A stretch of DNA of 64,000 nucleotides from Alkalispirochaeta americana (GTDB lineage Bacteria; Spirochaetota; Spirochaetia; DSM-27196; Alkalispirochaetaceae): positions 248,001 through 312,000 of the forward strand of contig NZ_FTMS01000001.1 of assembly GCF_900156105.1 (NCBI RefSeq), given 5' to 3'. A program made the position numbers and the translations under genes. Below, in pieces: positions 47,570 to 58,206 of this stretch (position 1 is its first letter; each line of letters starts with the position of its first letter). A model generated the notes under the pieces. It was not told where the DNA came from, made no database searches, and worked only from the letters and a program-made list of their open reading frames with translations.

Positions 47570-47850
47570 ATCCGGAACAGATTATTTTAGAGCCTATTCT
47601 CACGGAGAAGACCAACGGGATGCGCGAGGAGGGTGTGTATGCCTTTCGTGTTGACCAGCGGGCAAACAAGGTTCAGGTGAAGGGGGCTGTTTCGACGTTG
47701 TTTAATGTGCACGCTCAGGAGTGCCGGATTATCAACGTGAAGGGGAAGCCCAAGCGCACCAGGTCCGCCAAGGGACGAACGTCGTCCTGGAAAAAGGCGG
47801 TGGTAACTCTTGCAAAGGGTGAGCGCATCTCAATTTTTGAAGGTGCTTAA
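47566..47850 (+). CDS. rplW: ribosomal protein L23
   Basis: L23 is at the tunnel exit and docks trigger factor and SRP. The 94-residue protein has the family pattern ILEPILTEKTN and KRTRSAKGRTSSWKKAVVTL. It overlaps rplD by four bases. Confidence 0.97.
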   Translation: MNPEQIILEPILTEKTNGMREEGVYAFRVDQRANKVQVKGAVSTLFNVHAQECRIINVKGKPKRTRSAKGRTSSWKKAVVTLAKGERISIFEGA

Positions 47851-47862
47851 GAGAGGTTATTG

Positions 47863-48690
47863 ATGGCAATTAAAACCTATAAGCCGATTACGCCCGGCTT
47901 GCGGTTCAAGACAACGTTGAAAAATGATGGTGTCACCGAGGGGAAGGCTCCCGAGCGGTCCCTCACGAAGGGAACGTCCTTCAAGGCGGGGCGTGACACC
48001 AACGGGCGTATCAGCGTTCGTCGCAAGGGTGGGCGGCATAAACGCCGCTACAGGGAGATCGACTTTAAACGGGACAAAATGAATGTTCCGGCGGTCGTGA
48101 AAGCGATTGAGTACGATCCGAATCGAAGTGCGAACATCGCTCTGTTGTGCTACGCCGATGGCGAGAAGCGGTATATTCTTGCTCCTCGTGGTTTGCAGCA
48201 AGGTCAGACGGTGGTGAGCGGGCAGAAAGTTTCCCCCGATGTGGGTAACTGCATGGCTCTGGAAAACATCCCTCTGGGAACGGTGGTTCACAACGTTGAG
48301 CTGCAATTGGGGAAGGGCGGCCAGTTGGCTCGTTCCGCAGGAACCTCTGCCACAATTGCTGCCGCCGACGGTGACTACGTGACGGTGAAGCTTCCTTCCG
48401 GTGAGATGCGAATGATCTTTCGTCGTTGCAGGGCTACGGTTGGTTCTGTCGGAAACGAGGATCATATGAATGTGACCCTCGGAAAAGCGGGGCGGGCGCG
48501 TTGGCTTGGTCGCCGACCAAAGGTTCGTGGTGTTGTCATGAACCCGGTTGATCACCCCCATGGTGGTGGTGAGGGCCGAACCAGTGGTGGACGCCATCCG
48601 GTGAGTCCCTGGGGTGTGCCCACCAAGGGCTACAAGACGCGGAAGAAGCGGAAGACTTCCGGCAATTTTATCGTGAAGAAGCGTAAGTAG
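47863..48690 (+). CDS. rplB: ribosomal protein L2
   Basis: L2 is one of the largest and most conserved 50S proteins and is needed for subunit joining and peptidyl transfer. The start ATG 47863 ([14 protein letters not shown]) gives 275 residues; TTG 47860 directly before it is not needed. The conserved C-terminal [23 protein letters not shown] region is present ([10 protein letters not shown]). Confidence 0.98.
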   Translation: MAIKTYKPITPGLRFKTTLKNDGVTEGKAPERSLTKGTSFKAGRDTNGRISVRRKGGRHKRRYREIDFKRDKMNVPAVVKAIEYDPNRSANIALLCYADGEKRYILAPRGLQQGQTVVSGQKVSPDVGNCMALENIPLGTVVHNVELQLGKGGQLARSAGTSATIAAADGDYVTVKLPSGEMRMIFRRCRATVGSVGNEDHMNVTLGKAGRARWLGRRPKVRGVVMNPVDHPHGGGEGRTSGGRHPVSPWGVPTKGYKTRKKRKTSGNFIVKKRK

Positions 48691-48699
48691 GAGCATGGT

Positions 48700-48981
48700 G
48701 TGTCGCGTTCAATAAAAAAGGGACCGTTTATAGAAAAGAGTCTCTACCGTCGGGTGCTGGACATGAACAAGGCTGATCAGAAAAAAATGATCAAGACCTA
48801 TTCGCGGACGTCCACGATTATCCCCGAGATGGTGGGGCTTACCATATCTGTGTACAACGGCAAGGCGTGGGTGCCGGTTTATGTGACGGAAAATCTTGTA
48901 GGGCATAAGCTCGGGGAGTTTTCTCCCACTCGATTGTTCCGGGGGCATGCCGGATCCGATAAGAAAGCCGGAAGACGGTAG
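48700..48981 (+). CDS. rpsS: ribosomal protein S19
   Basis: S19 contacts the 50S bridge in the 30S head. The start is GTG 48700 (GTG TCG CGT), with AGGAG nine bases upstream. The 93-residue protein has [14 protein letters not shown] and [11 protein letters not shown]. It is followed by rplV after 11 bases. Confidence 0.97.
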   Translation: MSRSIKKGPFIEKSLYRRVLDMNKADQKKMIKTYSRTSTIIPEMVGLTISVYNGKAWVPVYVTENLVGHKLGEFSPTRLFRGHAGSDKKAGRR

Positions 48982-48992
48982 AGGACGGTACG

Positions 48993-49343
48993 ATGGGATA
49001 CAAGGCAGTAGCCAAGTACGTTCGGATATCACCTTTTAAGGCACGGGTTGTTGCTGATCTCGTGCGTAGAAAGCCGTATCCGGAGGCAATCGCGATTTTG
49101 AATAACCTCCCGAACAAAGGGGCTGGTCTTATTCGTAAAGTTATTCAGTCGGCAGCAGCGAATGCGCTGAGTAACAATCGCAGTATGGATGAGGGAATGT
49201 TGTACGTCAGTGAGTTGTACATTGACGAAGGGCCCCGCTTGAAGCGTCTCTGGGTTCGCGGACGCGGACGGGCGGATATGTTGCTCAAGCGGATGAGTCA
49301 CATCACGGCAGTTGTAGACCGCATAGACCAGGTGGGGGAGTAA
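48993..49343 (+). CDS. rplV: ribosomal protein L22
   Basis: L22 lines the exit tunnel through its beta-hairpin. The 116-residue protein matches [17 protein letters not shown] and the hairpin part [21 protein letters not shown]. The tunnel residues are of the usual type. rpsC starts one base after its stop. Confidence 0.97.
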   Translation: MGYKAVAKYVRISPFKARVVADLVRRKPYPEAIAILNNLPNKGAGLIRKVIQSAAANALSNNRSMDEGMLYVSELYIDEGPRLKRLWVRGRGRADMLLKRMSHITAVVDRIDQVGE

Positions 49344-49344
49344 C

Positions 49345-50055
49345 GTGGGACAGAAAGTCAATCCGTATGGCATGCGCCTTGGGATAAACAAGACCTGGCG
49401 CTCTAAGTGGTATGTAGATCCCCGGGAATACGCGGATACGCTCCATGAAGATCTTCATCTGCGGAAGGTTTTGAACAACGCCCCTGAAACAAAGGGAGCT
49501 GACATCGCTGAGGTTGAGATCATTCGTCATCCCCAGCGGATAACCCTGGTTATCCATACCTCCCGGCCAGGTGTGATCATCGGGACCAAGGGTTCCAATA
49601 TCGAGAAAATCGGGACTCGTCTGCAGAACATTGCAGGGAAAAAGATCCAGATCAAGATCAAGGAGATCAAGCGGCCTGAGACTCATGCCCAGGTTGTGGC
49701 GCTGAATATTGCCAGGCAGCTCAAATCTCGCGGATCATTCCGGCGGACGCTGAAGATGGCGGTAAACAACGCCATGAAAGGCGGTATCCAGGGAGTGAAG
49801 GTTCATATTTCCGGTCGCCTGGGAGGCGCGGAGATGTCCCGAAGCGAGCAGCAGAAAGCAGGACGGGTGCCGCTCCATACCTTGCGGGCCAACATTGACT
49901 ACGGCTTCGCCGAGGCACTGACCACCTTCGGGACGATCGGTGTGAAGGTCTGGATGTTTCACGGCGAAGTTCTTTCTGCTGAGACCAAGCAGGACGCCGG
50001 CGCAGTTGTTCGAAAGAACCGGCGCGAGCGAAGCGGCGCGAGGAGTAGTGCATAA
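49345..50055 (+). CDS. rpsC: ribosomal protein S3
   Basis: S3 forms part of the mRNA entry site and helicase. The start is GTG 49345 with GGGGGAG close upstream. The 236-residue protein has [13 protein letters not shown], the KH domain motif [14 protein letters not shown] and [23 protein letters not shown] ([15 protein letters not shown]). The stop shares one base with the rplP start. Confidence 0.97.
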   Translation: MGQKVNPYGMRLGINKTWRSKWYVDPREYADTLHEDLHLRKVLNNAPETKGADIAEVEIIRHPQRITLVIHTSRPGVIIGTKGSNIEKIGTRLQNIAGKKIQIKIKEIKRPETHAQVVALNIARQLKSRGSFRRTLKMAVNNAMKGGIQGVKVHISGRLGGAEMSRSEQQKAGRVPLHTLRANIDYGFAEALTTFGTIGVKVWMFHGEVLSAETKQDAGAVVRKNRRERSGARSSA

Positions 50056-50480
50056 TGCTGAGTCCAAAACGAGTAAGGTTCAGGAAGCGCCAGCGGCGCG
50101 TGAACCGTGACCTTCGCGGAGCAGCAACCCGGGGTAACTCGATTTCTTTCGGGGACTACGGGCTGGTTGCGCTCGAAGGGCAATGGCTGACGAACCGGCA
50201 GATTGAGGCCGCTCGTATCGCCATGACCAGAAAGATCAAGCGTGGTGGAAAAGTGTGGATACGGATTTTTCCTGATGTGCCCTACACAAAGAAGCCCGCT
50301 GAAACCCGGATGGGTAAGGGAAAGGGAAACCCCGAGCGGTGGGTTGCATCGGTAAAGTCCGGAACGGTTTTGTTCGAGCTTGCAGGGGTTGGTCACGAGC
50401 TTGCAGAAGAAGCGATGACCCTTGCTGCGAGCAAGCTGCCGATCAAGACGAGATTTGTGGCACGGAGAGGTGTGGAGTAA
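50055..50480 (+). CDS. rplP: ribosomal protein L16
   Basis: L16 contacts the A-site tRNA elbow. The 141-residue protein starts [15 protein letters not shown] and contains [33 protein letters not shown] ([18 protein letters not shown]). Residue Arg81-type hydroxylation target region is [10 protein letters not shown]. It overlaps rpsC by one base. Confidence 0.97.
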   Translation: MLSPKRVRFRKRQRRVNRDLRGAATRGNSISFGDYGLVALEGQWLTNRQIEAARIAMTRKIKRGGKVWIRIFPDVPYTKKPAETRMGKGKGNPERWVASVKSGTVLFELAGVGHELAEEAMTLAASKLPIKTRFVARRGVE

Positions 50481-50481
50481 T

Positions 50482-50688
50482 ATGCGTAATTCCTTTCACG
50501 ATCTGACGTTTGAGGAGCTTGTTGCCAAGCGGGAAGAACTCCGTCGCAAATATCTCGACGTGCGGATGGGCCACGTGGTGGGACATGTGGAGAATCCGTT
50601 GGAAAAGCGAACGTTGCGGCGGCAGGTGGCCCGATTGAATACGCTGATCTACAACCACCCTGACGTGCAAGTTAACGAGGGAGAGTAG
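50482..50688 (+). CDS. rpmC: ribosomal protein L29
   Basis: L29 sits at the tunnel exit beside L23. The start ATG 50482 (MRNSFHDLTFEELV) is one base after the rplP stop and gives 68 residues, a normal length. The longer frame from 50422 lies inside rplP and is not used. Confidence 0.95.
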   Translation: MRNSFHDLTFEELVAKREELRRKYLDVRMGHVVGHVENPLEKRTLRRQVARLNTLIYNHPDVQVNEGE

Positions 50689-50693
50689 ACTGA

Positions 50694-50963
50694 ATGGCAG
50701 TTCAGGTGATCAAGACAGAGGGTAGGAAAACTGCCCAGGGCCGTGTGGTAAGCAATAAGATGGATAAGACGATTGTGATTCGTGTCGAGGGTCGGCAGGT
50801 CCATCCCTTGTACAAGAAGTACGTCTCTTTTTCCAAAAAGGTGAAGGCTCATGACGAGTCTAACGAGGCAAATGTGGGGGATCTTGTTCGCATCGTCGAA
50901 TCTCGCCCCATCAGTCGTGATAAACGGTGGCGCCTTGTAGAAATCGTTGAGCGGGCGCGTTAA
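50694..50963 (+). CDS. rpsQ: ribosomal protein S17
   Basis: S17 is an early 16S rRNA-binding protein of the 30S body. The 89-residue protein has the family motif [17 protein letters not shown] and HPLYKKYV. Order L16-L29-S17-L14 is the standard one. Confidence 0.97.
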   Translation: MAVQVIKTEGRKTAQGRVVSNKMDKTIVIRVEGRQVHPLYKKYVSFSKKVKAHDESNEANVGDLVRIVESRPISRDKRWRLVEIVERAR

Positions 50964-50976
50964 GGGTGGTGATTGT

Positions 50977-51345
50977 ATGATTCAGATGCAAACATTTTTG
51001 AACGTGGCCGACAACAGCGGTGCAAAAACCGTCCAGTGTATAAAAATACTTGGGGGAAGCAAACGGAAGTACGCTTCGGTCGGCGACATTATTGTGGTGG
51101 CTGTGAAGGATGCTTTGCCGAACGCACCGATCAAGAAAGGCTCTGTCGAGCAGGCTGTTATTGTCCGGACGTCGAAGGAGATTCGACGAAAAGACGGGAC
51201 GTATATTCGTTTTGATGACAATGCCTGCGTGATCATCGACAAGGTCCAGAATCCCAAGGGAAAGAGAATCTTCGGTCCCGTGGCGCGGGAATTGCGCGAC
51301 GCGAACCACATGAAGATAGTCTCGCTTGCTCCCGAGGTTTTGTAG
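50977..51345 (+). CDS. rplN: ribosomal protein L14
   Basis: L14 forms an intersubunit bridge. The start ATG 50977 ([17 protein letters not shown]) gives 122 residues, the usual length; a frame from 50947 would overlap rpsQ. It ends nine bases before rplX. Confidence 0.97.
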   Translation: MIQMQTFLNVADNSGAKTVQCIKILGGSKRKYASVGDIIVVAVKDALPNAPIKKGSVEQAVIVRTSKEIRRKDGTYIRFDDNACVIIDKVQNPKGKRIFGPVARELRDANHMKIVSLAPEVL

Positions 51346-51354
51346 GAGCGTTGT

Positions 51355-51663
51355 ATGAAAACGAAGTTGAAGAAAGATGACACGGTGATGGTTGTCGCCG
51401 GAAAAGACAAAGGGAAGACCGGGAAGATCCTGAAGATCGACCGGGCAAAGAACCGGGTTCTCGTCGAGGGTGTTAACTTGGTGAAGAAAGCTCAAAAGAA
51501 GCGCAGCCAGGAAGACACCGGCGGAATCATTGAGCGCGAGGCTTCCATCGATATTTCGAACGTCATGTTCGTGGAAAAGGATGGGAAACCTTCCCGCTTG
51601 GGATATCGCGCTGAAGGTGATGCCAAGGTCCGGTTTTCTCGGCGAACGGGAGAAACGATCTGA
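51355..51663 (+). CDS. rplX: ribosomal protein L24
   Basis: L24 is an assembly initiator of the 50S subunit. The 102-residue protein has the KOW motif [19 protein letters not shown]. Its stop shares one base with the rplE start. Confidence 0.97.
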   Translation: MKTKLKKDDTVMVVAGKDKGKTGKILKIDRAKNRVLVEGVNLVKKAQKKRSQEDTGGIIEREASIDISNVMFVEKDGKPSRLGYRAEGDAKVRFSRRTGETI

Positions 51664-52214
51664 TGGCAACACATATTCCAGCGATGCGGAAGATTTTCAA
51701 CGAGAAGATCACCCCGGAGCTTCAAAAAGAGTTTGGCTATACCTCGGTTATGCAGGTGCCCAGAATTGAGAAGATCGTTCTGAGCATGGGCGTAGGCGAA
51801 GCGATACAGAACAAGAAGGCCCTGGAAAACTCCCAGAACGAGTTGACCCTGATTGCCGGTCAAAAAGCTGTGCGAACGAAGTCGAAGAAGTCCATTGCGA
51901 ACTTCAAGCTCCGTGACGGCATGGAGATCGGAACCAAGGTAACGCTTCGCAGTGACCGCATGTGGGAGTTTCTTGATCGTCTTGTGAACATCGCCTTGCC
52001 GCGTGTTAAGGACTTTCGGGGGATAAACCCGAACGGCTTCGACGGGAACGGAAACTATTCCCTGGGTATTGTCGAGCATATTATTTTCCCGGAGATCGAC
52101 TATGACAAGATCGATCAGATCACGGGGTTGAATGTCGTCGTGGTAACTACTGCGAAGACCGATCAGGAAGCGCATGCGCTTCTTTCAAAATTGAACTTGC
52201 CATTCCGGAAGTAA
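51663..52214 (+). CDS. rplE: ribosomal protein L5
   Basis: L5 binds 5S rRNA in the central protuberance. The 183-residue protein has [31 protein letters not shown] and [11 protein letters not shown]. Length and position are standard. Confidence 0.97.
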   Translation: MATHIPAMRKIFNEKITPELQKEFGYTSVMQVPRIEKIVLSMGVGEAIQNKKALENSQNELTLIAGQKAVRTKSKKSIANFKLRDGMEIGTKVTLRSDRMWEFLDRLVNIALPRVKDFRGINPNGFDGNGNYSLGIVEHIIFPEIDYDKIDQITGLNVVVVTTAKTDQEAHALLSKLNLPFRK

Positions 52215-52229
52215 GGAAGAGGGGGCTCG

Positions 52230-52415
52230 ATGGCTAAGAAGTCACAGATAATTAGGGCGCAGCGAAAACCGAAATATTCGACACGGCGTGTAAACAGGTG
52301 TCGTATATGCGGAAGGCCTCGCGGCTATCTTCGCAAGTTTGAAATGTGCCGTGTGTGTTTCCGGAAGTTGGCAAGCGAAGGGTTAATCCCCGGTGTTACC
52401 AAGTCGAGCTGGTAG
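52230..52415 (+). CDS. rpsZ: ribosomal protein S14, zinc-binding type
   Basis: The 61-residue protein is the short, zinc-binding S14 form: [20 protein letters not shown] supplies four cysteine ligands (C-x2-C, C-x2-C). No zinc-free S14 paralogue is seen here. It may make the 30S subunit zinc-dependent at this point. Confidence 0.97.
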   Translation: MAKKSQIIRAQRKPKYSTRRVNRCRICGRPRGYLRKFEMCRVCFRKLASEGLIPGVTKSSW

Positions 52416-52424
52416 GAGAGAGTA

Positions 52425-52823
52425 ATGAGTGTTTCTGATCCCGTAGCCGACATGCTTACCAAAATTCGGAACGCCAGTATGGCGCGGTTCGAGAAGGTGG
52501 ATGTTACCCCTTCCAAACTGAAACTTGAGATCATCAAGATTCTGAAAAACGAAGGCTACATTAAAAACTTTAAGCGGGTGGCTCAGGATGATCGCGATAC
52601 GATTCGCGTCTTTCTGAAGTATGACGACAAGCAGCAGCCGATCATTCACGGCATCAAGAAGATCTCGACTCCCGGACGACGGGTGTATACGGGGTACAAG
52701 AAGATGCCGCGGATACTGAATGGCTATGGAACATTGATCGTTTCAACCTCTACCGGTGTTACCACCGGGCGCAAGGCTGCTGAAAAGTGTGTCGGCGGCG
52801 AGCTGATCTGCTCGATTTGGTAA
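52425..52823 (+). CDS. rpsH: ribosomal protein S8
   Basis: S8 binds the central domain of 16S rRNA and represses the spc operon in E. coli. The 132-residue protein has [14 protein letters not shown] and the C-terminal [23 protein letters not shown] (GVTTGRKA). It is standard in length. Confidence 0.97.
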   Translation: MSVSDPVADMLTKIRNASMARFEKVDVTPSKLKLEIIKILKNEGYIKNFKRVAQDDRDTIRVFLKYDDKQQPIIHGIKKISTPGRRVYTGYKKMPRILNGYGTLIVSTSTGVTTGRKAAEKCVGGELICSIW

Positions 52824-52836
52824 GGGAGAGTACGCA

Positions 52837-53376
52837 ATGTCTCGAATAGGACGTTTGCCGATCGATGTGCCAAAGGGCGTGACGGTCACCGTAAACGATA
52901 TGAACGTAACCGTGAAGGGTCCCAAGGGCGAGCTCAGTCAGCTTCTCCGCCCTGAGGTTTCTCTGGATATCCAGGAAAACTCCGTTGTGGTGAGTCGAAA
53001 GAACGACTCAAAAAAAGCCAAGGGTTTTCATGGACTGTATCGTCAGCTTGTTGCCAACATGGTTGCTGGCGTGACGCAGGGATTCAGCCGGACTCTTCTT
53101 ATCAACGGAGTCGGCTACCGGGCTGAGGTGAAGGGAAATTCCGTCCTTCTTAACCTTGGGTACAGCAATCCCATTGAATATGTGATACCCGAGGGAGTTA
53201 CCATAACCGGCGAAGGTGCAAACAAGCTGGTTATCCAGGGAATCGATAAGCAGCTTGTGGGTAAAACCGCGTCGGAGATTCGGAAAGTGCGTCCTCCCGA
53301 GCCTTACAAGGGCAAGGGTGTGAAGTACGAGGACGAATACATACGGCGTAAAGTCGGAAAGTCCGGTATAAAGTAG
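52837..53376 (+). CDS. rplF: ribosomal protein L6
   Basis: L6 lies near the factor-binding site. The 179-residue protein starts MSRIGRLPIDVPKGV and has the C-terminal family motif RKVRPPEPYKGKGVKYEDE. It is followed by rplR after 14 bases. Confidence 0.97.
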   Translation: MSRIGRLPIDVPKGVTVTVNDMNVTVKGPKGELSQLLRPEVSLDIQENSVVVSRKNDSKKAKGFHGLYRQLVANMVAGVTQGFSRTLLINGVGYRAEVKGNSVLLNLGYSNPIEYVIPEGVTITGEGANKLVIQGIDKQLVGKTASEIRKVRPPEPYKGKGVKYEDEYIRRKVGKSGIK

Positions 53377-53390
53377 GCAGGTGAATCGAT

Positions 53391-53750
53391 ATGAAGCGAA
53401 TAATTGAGAAGAACCGCCGCCGGGTCAAGCGAAAGACCCGGATACGAGGGCGCATCAAGGGTACTGCCGAGCGCCCGCGATTGACGGTGTTCCGGTCGAA
53501 CCGGAATCTGTACGCCCAGGTCATAGACGATGTTTTGGGCCAGACCCTTGCTTCGGTTTCGACGGTTTCGGGAGAGTTCAAGACCATGGCTCCCCGCAAG
53601 GAAGATGCTGAGAAGCTGGGAGAGGCTCTGGGCAAAGACCTCGTGGCCAAGAATATTTCCGAGGTTGTCTTTGACAGGAACGGGTACCTGTATCACGGCG
53701 TGGTGAAAGCGCTGGCTGATGGGGCCCGTAAAGCGGGCGTCAAGTTTTAG
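53391..53750 (+). CDS. rplR: ribosomal protein L18
   Basis: L18 binds 5S rRNA. The 119-residue protein has [30 protein letters not shown], of which [10 protein letters not shown] is the diagnostic part, and the C-terminal [20 protein letters not shown]. Confidence 0.97.
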   Translation: MKRIIEKNRRRVKRKTRIRGRIKGTAERPRLTVFRSNRNLYAQVIDDVLGQTLASVSTVSGEFKTMAPRKEDAEKLGEALGKDLVAKNISEVVFDRNGYLYHGVVKALADGARKAGVKF

Positions 53751-53761
53751 GGGGTTGTTCC

Positions 53762-54256
53762 GTGGATCATGGAATGGAAAAAGAGTTTGCCGAGAAGCTC
53801 ATTAAACTGAATCGTGTGGCGAAGGTAGTGAAGGGCGGTCGTCGTTTTTCCTTCTCCGCCCTGGTTGTGGTTGGCGATAAAAACGGCAGGGTCGGTTACG
53901 GTTACGGAAAAGCCAACGATGTTTCGGAGGCGATCCGTAAAGGTGTCGATCGGGCAAAACGCAGTATGATCGAGATCCCGCGGCAGAAGTTCAGCATACC
54001 CCATGAGGTAAACGGCCGGTTCAAAAGCGCCGAGGTGCTCTTGAAACCCGCTGCTCCTGGTACGGGGATCATTGCCGGTGGGCCCGTTCGCGCGGTTCTC
54101 GAGGTTGGTGGTGTGCACGATGTCTTGAGCAAGTCCATGGGAAGCCAGAACGCGATCAACATCGTAAAGGCTGTCTTTGCCGGTCTGGAAAGTCTCATGA
54201 ATGCCCGGGAGGTTGCACGAAACCGTGGCAAGGGACTCAAGGAGATGTGGGGTTAA
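53762..54256 (+). CDS. rpsE: ribosomal protein S5
   Basis: S5 helps keep decoding accurate at the mRNA entry. The start is GTG 53762, with AGGGGG nine bases upstream; ATG 53774 is an alternative. The 164-residue protein has the dsRNA-binding domain ([39 protein letters not shown]) and the C-terminal [12 protein letters not shown]. Confidence 0.97.
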   Translation: MDHGMEKEFAEKLIKLNRVAKVVKGGRRFSFSALVVVGDKNGRVGYGYGKANDVSEAIRKGVDRAKRSMIEIPRQKFSIPHEVNGRFKSAEVLLKPAAPGTGIIAGGPVRAVLEVGGVHDVLSKSMGSQNAINIVKAVFAGLESLMNAREVARNRGKGLKEMWG

Positions 54257-54259
54257 ACT

Positions 54260-54439
54260 ATGAAAGTGCGAATTACGCTCGTTCGAAGTCCCATCGGTCG
54301 AAAACCGGCACAGCGTCGGACTGTGGAGGCCTTGGGTCTTCGGAAGATCCGGCAGAGTGTGGAAAAAGAGTTGAACGCGCCCCTCCAGGGCATGATCGAC
54401 AGAGTTTCCCATCTCGTGGAAGTTGAGGAAGTGCAATGA
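54260..54439 (+). CDS. rpmD: ribosomal protein L30
   Basis: The 59-residue protein [20 protein letters not shown]..., followed by VEALGLRKI, is the bacterial L30 pattern. It begins three bases after the rpsE stop, and its own stop overlaps the rplO start (ATGA). L30 is a small 50S protein dispensable in some bacteria. Confidence 0.95.
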   Translation: MKVRITLVRSPIGRKPAQRRTVEALGLRKIRQSVEKELNAPLQGMIDRVSHLVEVEEVQ

Positions 54440-54900
54440 ATATGATTCGAGTGCCTGCAGGTGCAGTGCGTAACCGGAAGCGCCTTGGTCGGGGAATAGG
54501 ATCCGGCCTGGGAAAGACTTCCGGAAAAGGGCATAACGGACAGAACGCCCGTTCCGGAGGCGGCGTGCGGCCCGGTTTTGAGGGTGGTCAGATGCCGCTC
54601 TACCGGCGGATTGCTCGCCGGGGATTTTCCAACTACCGCTTCAAGGTCGAGTATCATCCGATCAATCTGGATGTGCTTTGCCAGTCTTTCGAATCGGGAG
54701 CAGTCGTCTCGCTGGAAGTCCTGAAAGAGCGGCGAATGGTGGGGAAGAACGTGAAGTTCGTCAAGATCCTTGCCCGGGGAGAGTGCTCACACCCTCTCAC
54801 TGTTCAGGGGTTGGCCATCTCTGCCGGGGCAAAGGCAAAGATTGAGGCGGCGGGTGGTTCCGTTGTCGAAGCGGTGCGTGATACCGGCTCGGAAGGGTAA
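54436..54900 (+). CDS. rplO: ribosomal protein L15
   Basis: L15 is a late 50S assembly protein. The 154-residue protein has [29 protein letters not shown] ([18 protein letters not shown]) and [12 protein letters not shown]. It overlaps rpmD by four bases and precedes secY by five. Confidence 0.97.
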   Translation: MNMIRVPAGAVRNRKRLGRGIGSGLGKTSGKGHNGQNARSGGGVRPGFEGGQMPLYRRIARRGFSNYRFKVEYHPINLDVLCQSFESGAVVSLEVLKERRMVGKNVKFVKILARGECSHPLTVQGLAISAGAKAKIEAAGGSVVEAVRDTGSEG

Positions 54901-54905
54901 ACTGT

Positions 54906-56228
54906 ATGGCTTCGAATCCGATCGCTGATATTTTTCGAATTCGGGACCTGCGCGAAAGGGTTCTGTTTACTCTGGCCATGCTCGCGATTTATCGCCTTGG
55001 TGCAACGATTCCCATTCCCGGGATCAACATCAACGCGCTTCGCCTGTACTTTATGACCCAGGCTGGAACGGGAGTTTCTGTAACAGACTATCTGGATTTC
55101 TTCGCTGGGGGGGCCTTTTCCCGCTTCAGCATCTTCATGCTGGGTATTATGCCGTACATTTCAATGTCGATTATCATGCAGCTGATGCTGCTGGTATTCC
55201 CGGCGCTGAAAAAAATATCCGAAGAAGAAGGCGGTCGAAAGAAGATTCAGAACTATACCCGTTACGGGACGGTGGGAGTGGCTCTGCTCCAGTCTTTCGC
55301 GGTGACGGTCTACGCTGACAGCATCCCCGATGCGATCACTATCTCCCGGGGGCTCTATACCTTTGTTTCCATCCTGTCGGTCACGTCGGGAACGCTCTTC
55401 CTGATGTGGATAGGAGAACAGATCAACCAGCGCGGTATCGGAAACGGTATTTCGCTCCTGATCTTTGCCGGTATCGTTGCGCGCATGCCGAATGCCTTCT
55501 GGATTCTGATCCAGAGTGTTCGCAGCGGCGATCTAAACCCGGTTTTTCTCCTGGCGGTTATGGGGATGTTTGTAGGTGTAGTTGCTCTTGTGGTCTATGA
55601 ACAGCGAGGGCAGCGGAAAATTCCGGTGCACTATGCCAAGAGGGTAGTTGGCCGCAGGATGTACGGGGCACAGAATACGTACGTGCCTTTCAAGATCAAC
55701 CCCTCGGGGGTTATTCCGGTGATTTTTGCTTCCAGCATTCTCACCTTTCCTCTCCAGGTTGCGCAGGGGTTCGGGCCGGAAGTTCGCTGGCTTCAAAGAG
55801 TTGCCTTTTGGATGAGGCCCGACGGGAACCTCTACCTCTTTATATATACCGTCTTGATCGTGTTCTTTGCCTACTTTTACACTCAGGTGACGCTGAACCC
55901 GATTGAGATTTCCAAGAATATCCGCGAGAATGGCGGGTCGATACCAGGGATTCGCAGCGAGAAGATGGAAGAGTACTTCACGCGGGTATTGAACAGGATC
56001 ATCCTCCCCGGAGCGATTTTCCTGGCCTTTATCGCGGTGATTCCCAGTCTGGTTCAGCGGTGGTTCAACTTTCCCATGGAAGTCGCCTTTCTGATGGGAG
56101 GAACATCGTTGCTGATCATGGTGGGAGTCGACCTTGATTTGATGTCGCAGATAGAGGGGCATCTCAGGATGCATCATCACGAAGGACTGACCAAGCGCGG
56201 TCGGATTAAGTCAAGACGCAGTTTGTAG
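54906..56228 (+). CDS. secY: preprotein translocase channel SecY
   Basis: SecY is the membrane channel of the Sec system; with SecE (here 22 kb upstream) it forms the translocon. The 440-residue protein has about ten hydrophobic helices, the start DIFRIRDLRERVLFTLAMLAIYRLGATIPIPGI in part (LRERVLFTLAMLAIYRLG) and the loop region RRMYGAQNTYVPFKINPSGVIPVIFASS (FKINPSGVIPVIFASS). adk, map and infA, often found between secY and rpmJ, are absent. Confidence 0.97.
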   Translation: MASNPIADIFRIRDLRERVLFTLAMLAIYRLGATIPIPGININALRLYFMTQAGTGVSVTDYLDFFAGGAFSRFSIFMLGIMPYISMSIIMQLMLLVFPALKKISEEEGGRKKIQNYTRYGTVGVALLQSFAVTVYADSIPDAITISRGLYTFVSILSVTSGTLFLMWIGEQINQRGIGNGISLLIFAGIVARMPNAFWILIQSVRSGDLNPVFLLAVMGMFVGVVALVVYEQRGQRKIPVHYAKRVVGRRMYGAQNTYVPFKINPSGVIPVIFASSILTFPLQVAQGFGPEVRWLQRVAFWMRPDGNLYLFIYTVLIVFFAYFYTQVTLNPIEISKNIRENGGSIPGIRSEKMEEYFTRVLNRIILPGAIFLAFIAVIPSLVQRWFNFPMEVAFLMGGTSLLIMVGVDLDLMSQIEGHLRMHHHEGLTKRGRIKSRRSL

Positions 56229-56243
56229 TCGAAGGATGGTTTG

Positions 56244-56360
56244 ATGAAAGTTCGTGTCAGTGTAAAACCAATTTGTGCCGGGTGCAAGATTATCCGACGG
56301 CGTGGTGTCGTTCGTGTGATTTGCAGTAATCCAAAGCACAAACAACGGCAGAAGGGGTAA
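56244..56360 (+). CDS. rpmJ: ribosomal protein L36, zinc-binding type
   Basis: The 38-residue protein [20 protein letters not shown] has the zinc ligands C-x2-C and, later, CSNPKH. AAGGA lies 10 bases before the ATG. It sits between secY and rpsM, three bases from rpsM. Confidence 0.95.
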   Translation: MKVRVSVKPICAGCKIIRRRGVVRVICSNPKHKQRQKG

Positions 56361-56363
56361 GGG

Positions 56364-56729
56364 ATGGCTCGTATAGCAGGAATCGATCTTCCCAACAAGC
56401 ACGTCGACGTTGCGTTGACGTATATATACGGGATCGGCCGTTCCTCGGCAATTAATATTTGCAAGACGGCAAGTATTGATGCCGAGCGGCGAATCAACGA
56501 TCTCTCGGCGGAAGAGTTGAATACGCTTCGGCAAATTATAGAGAACGATTATACCGTAGAGGGACGTTTACGTACTCTGGTCTCGCTCAATATTAAACGG
56601 CTTATGGACATCGGATCCTACCGGGGACTTCGTCACCGGAAAGGGTTGCCTGTCCGGGGGCAGCGGACGCGCACAAACGCCCGTACCCGCAAGGGTAAGC
56701 GGAAGACCGTTGCTGGTAAGAAGAAATAG
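56364..56729 (+). CDS. rpsM: ribosomal protein S13
   Basis: S13 forms bridges to the 50S and contacts the P-site tRNA. The 121-residue protein has [24 protein letters not shown] and the basic tail [25 protein letters not shown] ([14 protein letters not shown]). Confidence 0.97.
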   Translation: MARIAGIDLPNKHVDVALTYIYGIGRSSAINICKTASIDAERRINDLSAEELNTLRQIIENDYTVEGRLRTLVSLNIKRLMDIGSYRGLRHRKGLPVRGQRTRTNARTRKGKRKTVAGKKK

Positions 56730-56744
56730 GGAGGCGAGAGAACT

Positions 56745-57128
56745 TTGGCAAAAATTGCAAAGAAAAAGAAAGAGAAAAAATCTCTCTACGAAGGACGTGT
56801 GGTTATTCAGGCCACATTCAACAATACCATTGTGACGATCTCCGATATGAACGGAAACGTCGTCTCCTGGAGCAGCGCAGGATCCCTGGGTTTCCGGGGC
56901 GCAAAAAAGTCTACTCCCTTCGCGGCACAGACAACGGCAGAAACGGCTGCTCAGAAAGCTCTGCAGTTTGGCTTGCAGGAAGTCCACGTCTTTGTGAAAG
57001 GTCCGGGGATCGGTCGGGAATCTGCTGTCCGTTCATTGGGGCAACTCGGTTTGAGAGTGCGCTCCATTGAGGATATCACAGCGATTCCTCACAATGGATG
57101 TCGACCGCGAAAAAGCCGACGCGTGTAA
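56745..57128 (+). CDS. rpsK: ribosomal protein S11
   Basis: S11 shapes the platform near the E-site. The start is TTG 56745, with GGGAGG eight to nine bases upstream; no ATG or GTG is placed to make the family N-terminus. The 127-residue protein has [24 protein letters not shown] and [12 protein letters not shown]. rpsD, normally next in the alpha operon, is missing here. Confidence 0.96.
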   Translation: MAKIAKKKKEKKSLYEGRVVIQATFNNTIVTISDMNGNVVSWSSAGSLGFRGAKKSTPFAAQTTAETAAQKALQFGLQEVHVFVKGPGIGRESAVRSLGQLGLRVRSIEDITAIPHNGCRPRKSRRV

Positions 57129-57153
57129 TCACGGCTTCTATAAGGAGATTGGA

Positions 57154-58206
57154 ATGGCTCGAAAAGCTCTTCTCAAGGGTTTTAAACGGCCCAAAAATAT
57201 ATCGTTTGAACCCAGCGGATCGACTCCCGATTACGGCACCTTTGTAGCCTATCCCTTCGAAAGGGGATATGGGACGACCGTGGGGAACTCGCTTCGCCGG
57301 GTTCTCCTGAGTTCCATTCCGGGTTACGCAGTAACGGCTCTCCGGGTGACGATGTACGATTCCGAGGGAAACCAGCGGATGCTCTCCAGCGAGTTCGAGC
57401 CGATTCCGGGTGTTCAGGAAGATACTCCGGATATCGTGAACAAGTTGAAGCGGCTGCAGGTTGCTCTGCCCGATTCGATGGATCAGAAGGTTCTCTTTCT
57501 TGAGTTCTCCGGTCCTCAGACGGTAACAGGGGCGTCCTTTTCGGCAGAGGGTGTGGAAATCTCCAACCCCGATCTGCCCATCATGACCCTCATGGAAGAT
57601 GCCCGGTTTGATATGGAGATCCAGATTGATCTTGGGCGAGGGTATGTACCTGCTGAGGCCAGTGAAGAGTACCTGGACGGAGTGGGGACGATCGCCGTGG
57701 ACGCGATGTTTTCTCCGGTCAAGAGGGTGAAGTTTTCCATTGATAATGCCCGGGTGGGCCAGCGCAACGATTATGATAAGCTGATCCTGGATGTCTGGAC
57801 CGACGGAACAATCTCTCCCGTTGATGCCGTGGGCGAAGCGGCGAAGATTGCGAAGGATTATTTTGACGTCTTCATTAACTTCAATGAAGATGAGGTAGGT
57901 CGGGACGATGACGAAGACGAGGACATGAAGTTTGTCCGCCAGATCCTGAGCACCCCCGTGGAAGAGCTGGAGCTCTCCGTTCGGGCCAGCAACTGCCTCA
58001 AGAACGCAAACATCAACACCCTGGGTGATCTGACACAGCGCACCGAGGACGAGATTGCGAAGACGCGGAACTTTGGGAAGAAGTCTCTTCAGGAGATTAA
58101 AGAGAAGTTGGACGAATGGGATCTTGGTTTGGGGATGACCGATTATTCGGCACTGAAAGAGAACCCTATATTCCTCAAAAAGAAGGAAGAGCAGAATGAA
58201 GCATAA
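57154..58206 (+). CDS. rpoA: RNA polymerase alpha subunit
   Basis: Alpha nucleates polymerase assembly and its C-terminal domain contacts UP elements and activators. ATG 57154, after AAGGAG, gives 350 residues: the N-terminal dimerisation domain ([20 protein letters not shown]) and the C-terminal domain ([18 protein letters not shown]). The stop overlaps rplQ by 11 bases. Confidence 0.98.
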   Translation: MARKALLKGFKRPKNISFEPSGSTPDYGTFVAYPFERGYGTTVGNSLRRVLLSSIPGYAVTALRVTMYDSEGNQRMLSSEFEPIPGVQEDTPDIVNKLKRLQVALPDSMDQKVLFLEFSGPQTVTGASFSAEGVEISNPDLPIMTLMEDARFDMEIQIDLGRGYVPAEASEEYLDGVGTIAVDAMFSPVKRVKFSIDNARVGQRNDYDKLILDVWTDGTISPVDAVGEAAKIAKDYFDVFINFNEDEVGRDDDEDEDMKFVRQILSTPVEELELSVRASNCLKNANINTLGDLTQRTEDEIAKTRNFGKKSLQEIKEKLDEWDLGLGMTDYSALKENPIFLKKKEEQNEA

